From assembly GCA_903823665.1 (NCBI GenBank), contig CAIJTR010000197.1, positions 1-41,190 on the forward strand: a stretch of 41,190 bases of DNA, read 5' to 3'. Shown piece by piece: positions 1 through 7,859 of the stretch; the stretch's first letter is position 1; every line of letters begins with the position of its first letter. Both the position numbers and the translations under genes were made by a program. Source of the stretch: an uncultured Rhodospirillales bacterium (lineage in GTDB: Bacteria; Pseudomonadota; Alphaproteobacteria; Acetobacterales; Acetobacteraceae). The notes below the pieces were generated by a model. It did no database searches and had not been told where the DNA came from. It was given only the letters and a program-made list of their open reading frames with translations.

Positions 1-1
1 G

Positions 2-33
2 ACACTCTTTCCCTACACGACGCCTTCCGATCT
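2..33 (+). other. Illumina sequencing adapter remnant at contig end
   Basis: Positions 2-33 match the Illumina universal adapter (ACACTCTTTCCCTACACGAC followed by GC-CTTCCGATCT), with one T missing compared with the standard GCTCTTCCGATCT ending. It is not genomic. It is joined directly to pdxH coding sequence, so the contig was assembled through untrimmed reads and genomic sequence begins at about position 34. Confidence 0.96.
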
Positions 34-343
34 ATCGACACACGTCACCCTCGATGCGCACCTGACGACGCAGCGACTTCCAGTGGAACAGCAGCGCCGC
101 ATGGTGGTTGGTGTTCAACTCCCCCGCCTTGCGACTGGTCTTGTTGGTGTAGAAAACGAAACCGCGTGTATCAAAATCCTTCAGCAGCACCATGCGAGCC
201 GACGGCCTGCCATCCGGCGTGCAGGTGGCCACCGTCATCGCATTGCTGTCATTGATCTCGCTCTCGCGGGCCTCGGCGAACCACTCCGCGAACAATTCAA
301 ACGGGTTGGTGGCAATGATCGGCTTGGCGGCAACATCGTCCAT
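34..343 (-). CDS. pdxH: Pyridoxamine 5'-phosphate oxidase, N-terminal part (truncated by contig end)
   Basis: This is the first ~103 residues of the FMN-dependent oxidase that converts pyridoxine/pyridoxamine 5'-phosphate to PLP in the cytoplasm. Family signatures visible are [21 protein letters not shown] (residues ~35-55), [15 protein letters not shown] and the FMN-binding [16 protein letters not shown] near the break. The full enzyme is about 200-220 residues, so roughly half is missing. The apparent stop (TAG at 34-32) is made by the join to adapter sequence and is artificial; the last one or two residues before it may also be unreliable. An AGGAG Shine-Dalgarno lies 8 nt before the ATG at 343. 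The gene is divergent from fabI-aroC, an arrangement common in alphaproteobacteria. Confidence 0.93.
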
Positions 344-486
344 GGCAATCGCTCCTGTTACGCTATGTATGTGCAGCGATAGGGGTGTATCGCAACCACC
401 CTCTTGTGGCGCAGTGGCCGGTCATGCCACCACAGTGCTTTAGCGTGATACGAGGATCAAAGCCGATGCCGGAAGGTGAAACCGCA
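344..486. promoter_or_regulatory. Divergent pdxH / fabI intergenic region
   Basis: This 143-bp region must hold the promoters for pdxH (leftward) and fabI-aroC (rightward). It carries the pdxH ribosome site (AGGAG, minus strand) and the fabI site (GGAAGG at 471-476). I see no -35/-10 pair close enough to consensus on either strand to mark one. Confidence 0.4.
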
Positions 487-1317
487 ATGGCCCCAGTGAA
501 GGGCAATCTCATGGCGGGCAAGCGAGGCCTGATCATGGGTGTTGCCAACAACCGCTCGATCGCCTGGGGCATCGCGTCGGCCTGCGCCGCGCAAGGGGCC
601 GAACTCGCGTTCAGCTTCCAGGGCGAGGCGCTGGAAAAGCGCGTCCGCCCGCTGGCCGCCAGCGTCGGTGCCAAGGTCGTCGTCCCGTGTGACGTGGCCG
701 ACGACGCCAGCATGGACGCAGCGTTCGAGGCTCTGAAGTCCGAATGGCCGGAGGGGATCGATTTTCTCGTTCATGCCATAGGCTTTGCCGACAAAGCCTA
801 TCTGCGCGGTCGCTACGCCGACACGCCCCGCCACGTGTTCCTACAGGCGATGGATATTTCCTGCTTCAGCTTCACCGCCGTGGCCGCGCGCGCCGCTGCG
901 ATGATGCGCCCCGGTGGCTCGCTGCTCACGCTCAGCTACCTTGGTGCCGAGCGCGTCATGCCGCATTACAACGTCATGGGCGTCGCCAAGGCCGCACTTG
1001 AAGCCTCCGTCCGCTACCTCGCCGCCGATCTCGGGCGCGACAACATCCGCGTCAACGCCATCAGCGCCGGCCCCATCAAAACGCTCGCCGCCAGCGGCAT
1101 CGGCGATTTCTCCTACATCCTGAAATGGAACCAGTACAACGCCCCGCTGGAGCGCACGGTCTCCATCGAGGATGTCGGCGGGGCCGGGCTTTATCTGCTG
1201 TCTGACCTGTCCAGCGGCGTCACCGGCGAAGTGCATCACGTCGATAGCGGCTATCACATCGTGGGCATGAAGAACCCGACCGCACCGGACATCAACGTGG
1301 CGTCCAGTGAGTCATAA
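487..1317 (+). CDS. fabI: Enoyl-[acyl-carrier-protein] reductase (NADH), FabI
   Basis: FabI performs the last reduction of each fatty-acid elongation cycle, trans-2-enoyl-ACP to acyl-ACP, in the cytoplasm. The 276-residue protein has the family start [20 protein letters not shown] (residues 7-26), the [19 protein letters not shown] block with Tyr151, catalytic Tyr161 and Lys168 in the FabI Y-x6-K spacing, and HAIGFA around Gly99 where triclosan contacts the E. coli enzyme. The ATG at 487 was chosen because GGAAGG (471-476) sits 10 nt upstream and FabI homology begins there. An ATG at 466 in the same frame is a less likely start. The 3' end overlaps aroC by 11 bp, indicating coupled translation. 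Confidence 0.96.
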   Translation: MAPVKGNLMAGKRGLIMGVANNRSIAWGIASACAAQGAELAFSFQGEALEKRVRPLAASVGAKVVVPCDVADDASMDAAFEALKSEWPEGIDFLVHAIGFADKAYLRGRYADTPRHVFLQAMDISCFSFTAVAARAAAMMRPGGSLLTLSYLGAERVMPHYNVMGVAKAALEASVRYLAADLGRDNIRVNAISAGPIKTLAASGIGDFSYILKWNQYNAPLERTVSIEDVGGAGLYLLSDLSSGVTGEVHHVDSGYHIVGMKNPTAPDINVASSES

Positions 1318-2407
1318 CAGCTTCGGCCACCTCTTCCGCGTCACCACCTGGGGCGAAAGCCATGGACCGGCCATCGGCGGCGTTGTCGATGGCTGCCCGC
1401 CGCTGATTGCACTCACCGAGGCCGATATCCAGCCCTGGCTGGACAAGCGCCGTCCCGGACAGTCGAAATTCACCACCCAGCGGCAGGAGCCGGACGAGGT
1501 GCGCATCCTCTCCGGCGTGTTTGACGGCCAGACCACCGGCACGCCCATCGCCCTGCAAATCGAAAACGTCGATCAGCGCAGCAAGGATTACGGGGCCATC
1601 GCCCAGCAATTCCGCCCCGGTCACGCCGACCTCACCTACCAGCTGAAATACGGCATCCGCGACTATCGCGGCGGCGGGCGCTCATCCGCCCGCGAAACCG
1701 CCATGCGGGTGGCAGCAGGGGCCGTCGCCCGCAAAATCCTGTCCGGCGTCACCATTCGCGGGGCCCTCGTGCAAATGGGACCGCACAAGATCGACCGCTC
1801 GCGCTGGGACTGGTCGCAAGTGGACGAAAACCCGTTCTTCTGCCCCGATCCGGTCGCCGCCGCCGCGTGGGAGGACTACCTCTCCGCCATCCGCAAATCC
1901 GGCTCCTCCTGCGGGGCCGTCATCGAACTTGTTGCCGAAAATGCCCCGCCCGGCCTGGGTGCGCCGATCTACGGCAAGCTCGACGCCGATCTCGCCGCAG
2001 CCCTGATGAGCATCAACGCCGTCAAAGGGGTTGAGATCGGAGACGGGTTTGACGCAGCCGCCCTCTCCGGTGAGGACAATGCCGACGAGATGCGGATGGA
2101 CAGCCACCATGTCCGCTTCAGCGCCAACCACGCCGGTGGCATTTTGGGCGGCATCTCCACCGGCCAGCCGATCATCGCCCGCTTCGCCGTCAAACCCACC
2201 AGCTCCATCCTCACGCCCCGCCACTCCGTTGATCAATCCGGTCAAGACGTTGATATCCTGACCAAAGGCCGCCACGACCCCTGCGTCGGCATCCGCGCCG
2301 TGCCGGTGGGCGAGGCCATGCTGGCCTGCGTGCTGGCGGACCATCTGCTCCGCCATCGTGCACAAAATCCAGACGCGCCGCGTGAGGTGATGCTGCCGCG
2401 CAATTGA
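1307..2407 (+). CDS. aroC: Chorismate synthase
   Basis: AroC makes chorismate from 5-enolpyruvylshikimate-3-phosphate using reduced FMN, the final step of the shikimate pathway. The 366-residue protein is of normal length. Visible signatures are [16 protein letters not shown] at the N-terminus, the [12 protein letters not shown] region, [20 protein letters not shown] near residue 125, and [16 protein letters not shown] near the C-terminus. It starts with GTG at 1307, inside fabI, overlapping it by 11 bp. fabI and aroC therefore form an operon. Confidence 0.97.
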   Translation: MSHNSFGHLFRVTTWGESHGPAIGGVVDGCPPLIALTEADIQPWLDKRRPGQSKFTTQRQEPDEVRILSGVFDGQTTGTPIALQIENVDQRSKDYGAIAQQFRPGHADLTYQLKYGIRDYRGGGRSSARETAMRVAAGAVARKILSGVTIRGALVQMGPHKIDRSRWDWSQVDENPFFCPDPVAAAAWEDYLSAIRKSGSSCGAVIELVAENAPPGLGAPIYGKLDADLAAALMSINAVKGVEIGDGFDAAALSGEDNADEMRMDSHHVRFSANHAGGILGGISTGQPIIARFAVKPTSSILTPRHSVDQSGQDVDILTKGRHDPCVGIRAVPVGEAMLACVLADHLLRHRAQNPDAPREVMLPRN

Positions 2408-2418
2408 CAACATTAAAC

Positions 2419-2434
2419 TGAACCGTTCGGTTCA
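2419..2434. promoter_or_regulatory. TetR-type operator-like palindrome upstream of the 402-residue gene
   Basis: TGAACCG-TT-CGGTTCA is a perfect inverted repeat with 7-bp arms and a 2-bp centre. It lies 12 bp after the aroC stop and about 70 bp before the next start codon. Its size and sequence resemble operators bound by TetR-family repressors. A TTGACA -35-like hexamer lies at 2404-2409, overlapping the aroC stop, but no well-spaced -10 is clear. No regulator gene is in the window, so the binding protein is unknown. Confidence 0.5.
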
Positions 2435-2506
2435 ATCGCCCCTCGCTTTGTATTGCAAACTGTGTCAAGGGTTCTTGTCACGACAGTTTGAATGCGAGGA
2501 TCACCG

Positions 2507-3715
2507 ATGGCCTCCGCCGCCCCGCCAGCCTTGAAGACGATCACCGCCTTCATTGCGTGCGTCGGGCCTAAACGTTGGGCGGAACGCATGTCGCAAATCG
2601 AACGCGATGCCGGCAGCAGCCAGCGCGTGGGTCGCGCTTTGGCACAGCAGCACGCCATCGAAATCACGCTCGAACGCCTCCGCCGCGCCAAGCCTTGCTA
2701 CACGCCCACACCGGCCGAGATCTGCCTCGTCGAACTCGCCCGCGAGGCCGTGCTGCTCGACCGCGCGCTCAGTCCCGCAGGCCGCACCCGCTTCCGCGCC
2801 GTCCTCATCGCCGCGATGCAGCACGAGGCGACGCTGGTGCCGATGTTCCACCTGCTGCGCACCGCCCTGCTGCAGCGCCGCCGTGGCTTCACCGTCACCT
2901 TCGCGGGCCTGGAAAACGAAGCCTCGTATGACCTGCTCCTCGAACGCGACGGGGCCGAGGCCGAGCTGGTCTGTGACGTTCTTTCCGCCGAAGACGGGCG
3001 AGACGTACATCGCGGGGCCTGGGTCCGCCTCGTCGATGGCATCGACGAAGATCTGCAAACCTGGCTCTCCGACCACCCCGGCCGCTACCTCCTCAAGCTC
3101 ACCTTGCCGCAGGGGCTGAATGCCGATGCCTGCAAGCTGCAAAACCTGCAGGGCCGCATCCGCACCATGCTCGCCTCCAGCAGCCGCCAGGAGAACGACG
3201 AAGCCTGCGTGCTCCGGCTCGACCCGCTGATGCTCGCCGCAGCCCAGATCGGTGAGGTCAAGGCCGAGACCACTCTGCTTTCCTCGCTGCGCCGTGAATT
3301 CGGCCATCAGGCGCATCTGGCCGTCACCACAAAAGGCACGGCCATGGTGGCGCTGGCCGCCCGCGCCGGGCGGGAGGATGAAGTGGCGGTGGCCCTTCGC
3401 CGCAGGCTCGCAGCCCTCGCGCCAACCCGCCTGTCCGGCACCCGCCCCGGCATCCTCGCCATGTTCATCGAGGACACCGACCGCACCGAATGGCGCCATC
3501 TGCGCGACCGGCTGGAACTGGAAGGCGAAACCCGCCAGTTCCTGACCTTCCCGGAAGCCAAGATCGTCGTTGCCGTCACCTGCGCCTCACGCCTGGAACT
3601 GCTTGGCGGTGTGGCACCGGATGCCGCGTGCGACGGCGAGCTGCGCTTCCGCAACCCCGCCCACCCCGCCGCAAAGGTGGCAGGCCTCGCCCCAGCCGTC
3701 CTATCGTCCGTGTAA
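2507..3715 (+). CDS. Conserved-looking protein of unknown function (402 aa)
   Basis: I do not recognise a named family. The protein is soluble, without signal peptide or membrane segment. Its first ~130 residues are helix-rich with many Arg/Leu/Ala. Around residues 140-185 there is FTVTFAGLENEASYDLLLER followed by AELVCDVLSAEDGRD. This alternation of short hydrophobic strands with acidic residues could be a degenerate PD-(D/E)xK-like nuclease core, but that is only a guess. Base composition and third-position GC match the neighbouring genes, supporting a real gene. GAGGA (2496-2500) lies 6 nt before the ATG at 2507, which decides the start over an in-frame ATG at 2492. The operator-like palindrome upstream suggests separate regulation from aroC. 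Confidence 0.8.
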   Translation: MASAAPPALKTITAFIACVGPKRWAERMSQIERDAGSSQRVGRALAQQHAIEITLERLRRAKPCYTPTPAEICLVELAREAVLLDRALSPAGRTRFRAVLIAAMQHEATLVPMFHLLRTALLQRRRGFTVTFAGLENEASYDLLLERDGAEAELVCDVLSAEDGRDVHRGAWVRLVDGIDEDLQTWLSDHPGRYLLKLTLPQGLNADACKLQNLQGRIRTMLASSSRQENDEACVLRLDPLMLAAAQIGEVKAETTLLSSLRREFGHQAHLAVTTKGTAMVALAARAGREDEVAVALRRRLAALAPTRLSGTRPGILAMFIEDTDRTEWRHLRDRLELEGETRQFLTFPEAKIVVAVTCASRLELLGGVAPDAACDGELRFRNPAHPAAKVAGLAPAVLSSV

Positions 3716-3722
3716 AACCTGA

Positions 3723-3748
3723 GGGTGCGCCGCGCTTGAGCGGCACCC
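3723..3748. terminator. GC-rich hairpin between convergent genes (REP-like)
   Basis: The arms GGGT(GC)GCCGC and GCGGCACCC pair around loop GCTTGA (4 + 5 bp with a 2-nt bulge), 8 nt after one stop and 4 nt before the convergent one. There is no T-tract, so it is at best an imperfect bidirectional terminator. On the minus strand it reads GTAGGGTGGGTGCC, similar to two other hairpins in the window (7180-7197 and 7783-7859). Confidence 0.45.
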
Positions 3749-3751
3749 ACC

Positions 3752-4852
3752 CTACTGCTCAACGGCCATCGTCCGAAAAAGCTCCACCCCACGGTGAAGT
3801 TCGGCAATCTCCACGCACTCGCCCGGGCGATGCGCCTGGGCGATGTCGCCGGGGCCGATGATCACGCACGGTGCCAGCACCTGCAGTTCTGAGGCATCGG
3901 TGCCAAACGGAACCGTCATCGCCGCAGCCCCGGACAGCGCACAGGCCTGACGGATCAGCGGGTGATCCAGCGGCAGTTCCGGCGGGCTGCCCTCGGTGTC
4001 GATCACCAGTTCGAGCCCGCTCTGCCCAGCGGCCGCACGCACGGCACGCGTGATGATCTCCGGATCAATCCGGTGCGAGTAGCGATATTTGATCTTCACC
4101 GTGGCCTTCGGCACCGTCACGTTGAACGCCGCACCATGGTTGTCGATGATCAGATTGAAATCACTCACCACCGGATCATACGCCGCATCCTGCAACGAGG
4201 GATCGTCGATCAACCGCTGACGCACCGCCTTCATCTCGGCGAGAAACTCCACCAATGCCCAGTTCGCGTTAACCCCCTTGCCGGTCGCCGAATGTGCCTG
4301 CACACCGCGCGAGATGGCCGTGAACGTCACGCTGGCACGATGCCCCCGAACCGGCACCAGACGCGTCGGCTCCGCCACCACAATGCCGCGCGGTGCGAAG
4401 CTGCGCGCCAGCCGGGACCGCTCCACAATCGCCCGAGCGCCGAGCTTCGTCGTCTCCTCATCCGTCGTGATCAACAGACAAACCGGCACCTCCGCCGGAA
4501 GCCCCCGCGCCGCCAGAATGCAGGCAGCCAACGGTCCCTTCATGTCGGCACTGCCAAGCCCGTGCAGCACGCCGTCACGCACCTCGCCGGACCACGGATC
4601 AGTCGTCCATCCGGTATCCGGCACCGTGTCCATATGCCCGGAAAATGCCAGACCGCCGCTCCCACGTGCCGCCACCAGCGCATATTTGGCCACGCCGGCA
4701 GCATCGACATAGTCCAGCCGCTCAATCTCGAACCCCACCAACTCCGGCAATATCCGCTCAACCACAGCAAGATTTGAACGCGGGGACCGGCTGTCCAGCC
4801 GCACCAGATCAGAAGCCAGTCGCACCAACGCGTCCAAACCCGCACCCTCCAT
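3752..4852 (-). CDS. M20-family metallo-deacylase (ArgE/DapE-like)
   Basis: This is a zinc-dependent amidohydrolase of the M20 family, acting on N-acylated amino acids or short peptides in the cytoplasm. Metal ligands are visible: SGHMDTVP (His73, Asp75), GSADMKG (Asp103), the catalytic pair TTDEE (Glu132-Glu133), VVAEPT, and AHRPGE near the C-terminus. Length is 366 residues, close to ArgE (~380). N-acetylornithine deacetylase is the closest guess, but the neighbourhood of PLP enzymes and a peptide importer suggests a catabolic deacylase instead. The ATG at 4852 was chosen. A GTG at 4873 with AAGG 8 nt upstream is an alternative and would leave only 15 bp to the divergent gene. Confidence 0.85.
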   Translation of the reverse strand: MEGAGLDALVRLASDLVRLDSRSPRSNLAVVERILPELVGFEIERLDYVDAAGVAKYALVAARGSGGLAFSGHMDTVPDTGWTTDPWSGEVRDGVLHGLGSADMKGPLAACILAARGLPAEVPVCLLITTDEETTKLGARAIVERSRLARSFAPRGIVVAEPTRLVPVRGHRASVTFTAISRGVQAHSATGKGVNANWALVEFLAEMKAVRQRLIDDPSLQDAAYDPVVSDFNLIIDNHGAAFNVTVPKATVKIKYRYSHRIDPEIITRAVRAAAGQSGLELVIDTEGSPPELPLDHPLIRQACALSGAAAMTVPFGTDASELQVLAPCVIIGPGDIAQAHRPGECVEIAELHRGVELFRTMAVEQ

Positions 4853-4888
4853 CTTGCCAAGCCAGCAAAGCACGGCCAGCCTTGCACA

Positions 4889-6019
4889 ATGTTAGACCAT
4901 CCCCCCGCCTATCTCGACCCCCGCTCCGGCGAAACATTTGACCTCGCTGTGCCGCGCTGGTGCGGAACCGCGCAGGCTCCCCTCGCCATCACCGATCTGC
5001 CCGGCATCACACGCGCGCAGATCGACACCACCAAGCGCAGCATCTGGCGCTATGCCGCGTCCTTCCCGATGGCGTGTGCCGACCCGATCAGCATGGGCGA
5101 AGGCTGCACGCCCCTCCTGCCGCGCACGCTGCACGGTGCCCCCGTCCACCTGAAATGCGAGTGGTTCATGCCCACCGCCAGCTTCAAGGATCGCGGCACC
5201 AGCGTCATGCTGAGCCTGCTGCGCCAGCAGGGCGTTCGCGCCGTGCTGGAGGACAGCTCGGGCAATGGCGGTGCCTCCGTCTCCGCCTACGCCGCCGCCG
5301 GAGGCCTCGCCGCCACCATCATGGCCCCCGCCTCCACCAGCCCCGCCAAAACCGTGCAAATGCGCGCCCATGGGGCCACCGTCGAACTCATCCCCGGCAC
5401 GCGGCAGGACACGTCCACCGCCGCCGAACAGCGCGCCTCGCAAATTTTCTACGCCAGCCACAACTGGCACCCGTTCTTCCTGCACGGCACCAAAACCCTT
5501 GCCTATGAGCTGTGGGAGGACCTCGGCTTCCGCGCCCCCGACAACGTCATCGTCCCCTGCGGTGCTGGCTCCAACGTGCTCGGCTGTGCCATCGGATTTG
5601 CCGAACTCCTCCGCGCCGGCCAGATCGACCGCATGCCGCGCATTTTCGCGGCACAGCCGGAAAACTGCGGCCCCATCGCCCGCGCGTTCCTCGGCATGCC
5701 AGCCATCGCCGCCATCCCCACCATCGCCGAGGGCACCGCCATCGCCGCCCCCATCCGCCTGCCGGAAATCTGCGACGCCCTGCGCAACAGCCACGGCTCC
5801 GCCATCCTGCTCAGCGAGGCGGAGATCGGCGCGGCCCTCATCACCCTCGCCCACACCGGCATCTACGTGGAACCCACCTGCGCCCAGGTCGCCGCCGCCT
5901 TCTCCCGCCTGCTTGACGCCGGCACCATCCGCCCCGCCGAAACCACCGTGCTCGTGCTCACCGGCACCGGCATCAAAGCCACGCCCCGCATCGCTGAATA
6001 TCTCGGCGTCGAAATCTAA
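4889..6019 (+). CDS. Threonine-synthase-like PLP-dependent enzyme (fold type II)
   Basis: This PLP lyase belongs to the threonine synthase / serine-threonine dehydratase fold. The PLP lysine is Lys100 in PTASFKDRGTSVM. The substrate loop is SSGNGGASVSAYAA (~122-136), and the phosphate-binding glycine loop is CGAGSNVLGCAIG (~230). The terminal strand has VLVLTGTGIKA, as in threonine synthases. At 376 residues it fits the shorter ThrC group, but lacks the N-terminal CxxC zinc site of many of them. Its real substrate may be another hydroxy- or phospho-amino acid. It is divergent from the M20 gene by 36 bp and lies 12 bp before the DSD1-like gene, forming a two-gene operon. No clear Shine-Dalgarno precedes the ATG. 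Confidence 0.85.
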   Translation: MLDHPPAYLDPRSGETFDLAVPRWCGTAQAPLAITDLPGITRAQIDTTKRSIWRYAASFPMACADPISMGEGCTPLLPRTLHGAPVHLKCEWFMPTASFKDRGTSVMLSLLRQQGVRAVLEDSSGNGGASVSAYAAAGGLAATIMAPASTSPAKTVQMRAHGATVELIPGTRQDTSTAAEQRASQIFYASHNWHPFFLHGTKTLAYELWEDLGFRAPDNVIVPCGAGSNVLGCAIGFAELLRAGQIDRMPRIFAAQPENCGPIARAFLGMPAIAAIPTIAEGTAIAAPIRLPEICDALRNSHGSAILLSEAEIGAALITLAHTGIYVEPTCAQVAAAFSRLLDAGTIRPAETTVLVLTGTGIKATPRIAEYLGVEI

Positions 6020-6031
6020 AAGAGCACCCAA

Positions 6032-7165
6032 ATGCGCCTTTCCGACCTGCCAACCCCCTGCCTCGTGCTCGACCGGCGCGTGCTCGCCCGCAACCTCAAC
6101 GTCATGGCGCAGGTGGCGAGCTATCACGGCGTGGCCCTCCGCCCGCACATGAAAACCGCCAAATCCATCGACGTCGCCCGCATGGCCCTCGCCCTCAACC
6201 CCGGCGCTGCGGCGGGCGGTGAGCAAGGCGGCGTCACCGTCTCCACCCTCGCCGAGGCCGAATACTTCGCCGGACACGGCCTGTCCGACATGCTCTACGC
6301 CGTCGGCATCACCCCGCAAAAACTCGATCAGGTCGCCAAGCTGAACACCGCCGGGGCCGACATCATCGTCATCACCGATGATGCCACCGTCGCCTCCGCC
6401 ATCGCCGCCCACCCAGCCCCGCCGCGCACCCTCATCGAGATCGACACCGGCGAACATCGCGGCGGCCTGTTCCCCGACGACCCGATGGTGCTCGACATCG
6501 CAGCCCGCCTCGGCCCCAATCTGGTCGGCGTGATGACCCATGGCGGCCACAGCTACGGCGCGCGCTCCGTCCCCGAAATGCGCCAAACTGCCGAGCAGGA
6601 GCGCCTTGGCTGCGTCCACGCCGTCTCCCGCCTGCGCGCCGCCGGACACCCCGCCCCCATCGTCTCCATCGGCAGCTCCCCCACCGCCCGCGCCGCCACC
6701 AGCATGGAGGGCGTGACGGAGTTGCGTGCCGGCGTCTACATGTTCGGCGATCTGTTCCAGGCCGAAATCGGCACCCATGGCCCGGACGACATCGCCGTCA
6801 GCGTGCTCACCAGCGTCATCGGCAACCGCCCATCCCAACGCCGCCTCCTCGTCGATGCCGGAGCCATCGCGCTCTCGAAAGACCGCAGCACCCAGGCCAC
6901 CGCCAACGATTACGGCTTCGGCATCCTCGCCGACATGCAGGGCCGCCGCAGCCTCGGCCGCTCCATCGTCCGCACCGCCTATCAGGAGCACGGCGTGGTC
7001 GAGCTCGACCCGCAACTCGGCACCTTCGCACCCCCGATCGGCACCAAATTCCGCGTGCTCCCCAACCACACCTGCCTCACCGCCGCCGCCCACGACCGCT
7101 ACTTCGTCATCGAAGACGACAGCGAGACGGTGACGGCGATCTGGCCCAGGGTGAACGGCTGGTAG
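6032..7165 (+). CDS. DSD1-family PLP enzyme (D-threonine aldolase / D-serine dehydratase-like)
   Basis: An N-terminal alanine-racemase-type PLP barrel is followed by the DSD1 C-terminal beta domain. It starts LPTPCLVLDRRVLARNL; the PLP lysine is Lys41 in RPHMKTAKS. The GVMTHGGHSYGA, IGSSPTA and ELRAGVYMFGD blocks are typical of the family. The C-terminal LPNHTCLTAAAHD supplies His346 and Cys348, the zinc ligands of D-serine dehydratase and D-threonine aldolase homologues. It therefore probably cleaves or dehydrates a D-beta-hydroxy amino acid. It lies 12 bp after the threonine-synthase-like gene, suggesting they act on related substrates. AAAGAG upstream of 6032 is a weak ribosome site. Confidence 0.88.
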   Translation: MRLSDLPTPCLVLDRRVLARNLNVMAQVASYHGVALRPHMKTAKSIDVARMALALNPGAAAGGEQGGVTVSTLAEAEYFAGHGLSDMLYAVGITPQKLDQVAKLNTAGADIIVITDDATVASAIAAHPAPPRTLIEIDTGEHRGGLFPDDPMVLDIAARLGPNLVGVMTHGGHSYGARSVPEMRQTAEQERLGCVHAVSRLRAAGHPAPIVSIGSSPTARAATSMEGVTELRAGVYMFGDLFQAEIGTHGPDDIAVSVLTSVIGNRPSQRRLLVDAGAIALSKDRSTQATANDYGFGILADMQGRRSLGRSIVRTAYQEHGVVELDPQLGTFAPPIGTKFRVLPNHTCLTAAAHDRYFVIEDDSETVTAIWPRVNGW

Positions 7166-7179
7166 CCGGTCGCCCGCAG

Positions 7180-7197
7180 GGTGGGCTTCAGCCCACC
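7180..7197. terminator. Perfect 7-bp hairpin after the DSD1-like gene (REP-like)
   Basis: GGTGGGC-TTCA-GCCCACC is a perfect 7-bp stem with a tetraloop, 14 nt after the stop at 7165. It has no immediate T-tract. It starts with AGGGTG like the hairpins at 3723-3748 (minus strand) and 7783-7859, suggesting a common repeat type. Confidence 0.5.
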
Positions 7198-7211
7198 ATC
7201 GGCAGCTAATT

Positions 7212-7694
7212 TCAATACGATTCCGTAACGATTAAGACGCAGTTCGACACGAAAGCCAAACCGGGTGCAAAAAATTTGAAAAATGAGAGCGACGATAACC
7301 GCCGCGTGACACTCCAACCAAGGGACGGCACGCGTTGTCCGGGAAACGCCACCGGCGGAGCCACCACGAGCGGCACCATCACCGCGAGGCCAAACCGCGT
7401 CACATGCCGCCACAGCACCACACGACCGCGCGGCGTCGTCCTCGCGGGATAATACCCATCCGGCCCACCCCACCCAGCCTCGATCACCCCCGGCTCGGGC
7501 TCAAACTCCAAGCCCGCAAACCGTTCTTCCGTCGAAAGCCACGCCAGCAAAGCGTGCTTCATCAGCGGGCTGCAGGTGGCAATGAACATCAGCTGCAACA
7601 GAAGATTCAGCTCCCCCGCCCCACGCACAGCTCTGCCAATGAGGCAAAGCGCCGCCATCGGATCAGAGGTTGCGGAAGAACGAGAAGCAGTCAT
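7212..7694 (-). CDS. Hypothetical small protein (160 aa), possible membrane segment
   Basis: This is an unrecognised reading frame. The middle contains GLEFEPEPGVIEAGWGGPDG and PRGRVVLWRHVTRFG, followed by a hydrophobic stretch FGLAVMVPLVVAPPVAF (~100-117) that could span a membrane. The C-terminal ~30 residues run into AT-richer DNA and look less protein-like. The opposite-strand frame is His/Arg/Pro-rich and looks like a shadow. AGGA lies ~15 nt before the ATG at 7694, rather far. If the gene is not real, 7166-7855 is a ~690-bp gap holding only repeat hairpins. Confidence 0.45.
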   Translation of the reverse strand: MTASRSSATSDPMAALCLIGRAVRGAGELNLLLQLMFIATCSPLMKHALLAWLSTEERFAGLEFEPEPGVIEAGWGGPDGYYPARTTPRGRVVLWRHVTRFGLAVMVPLVVAPPVAFPGQRVPSLGWSVTRRLSSLSFFKFFAPGLAFVSNCVLIVTESY

Positions 7695-7782
7695 AGGGGC
7701 AAGGTTCCTGTGCGGGAGGTGATATCAACCCCTAAGCTGCCCCTTGGCCCAACGCAAGAAAATAGAACATATGTAGAACTAC

Positions 7783-7859
7783 GTAGGGTGCAGTTCGCTT
7801 TGGGATTGCACCGCTTCCGCCGCGAAATTGGTGCATTACCAAAACGCACTTCGCCCTAC
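7783..7859. repeat. Diverged 30-bp inverted repeat (REP/MITE-like)
   Basis: Left arm 7783-7812 (starting GTAGGGTGCAGTTCGC) and right arm 7830-7859 (its reverse complement starting GTAGGGCGAAGTGCGT) agree at 23 of 30 positions around a 17-nt loop. The outer GTAGGG ends and inner TGCACC ends are conserved. GTAGGGTG-type inverted repeats are widespread non-autonomous elements in proteobacteria. The right end supplies the TAG stop codon (7858-7856, minus strand) of the flavoprotein gene, so the element abuts and probably defines its C-terminus. Confidence 0.7.

Noticed and set aside
1292-1317. A fabI-aroC frameshift or fusion at the overlap.
   Set aside because: Both proteins have full family length and proper ends; an 11-bp overlap is simple coupling.
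4892-7093. A 733-codon open frame on the minus strand opposite the ThrC-like and DSD1-like genes, extremely Gly/Ala/Asp/Glu-rich.
   Set aside because: It is antisense to two well-supported enzymes and its composition is the shadow expected from GC-rich codons. There is no motif or ribosome site.
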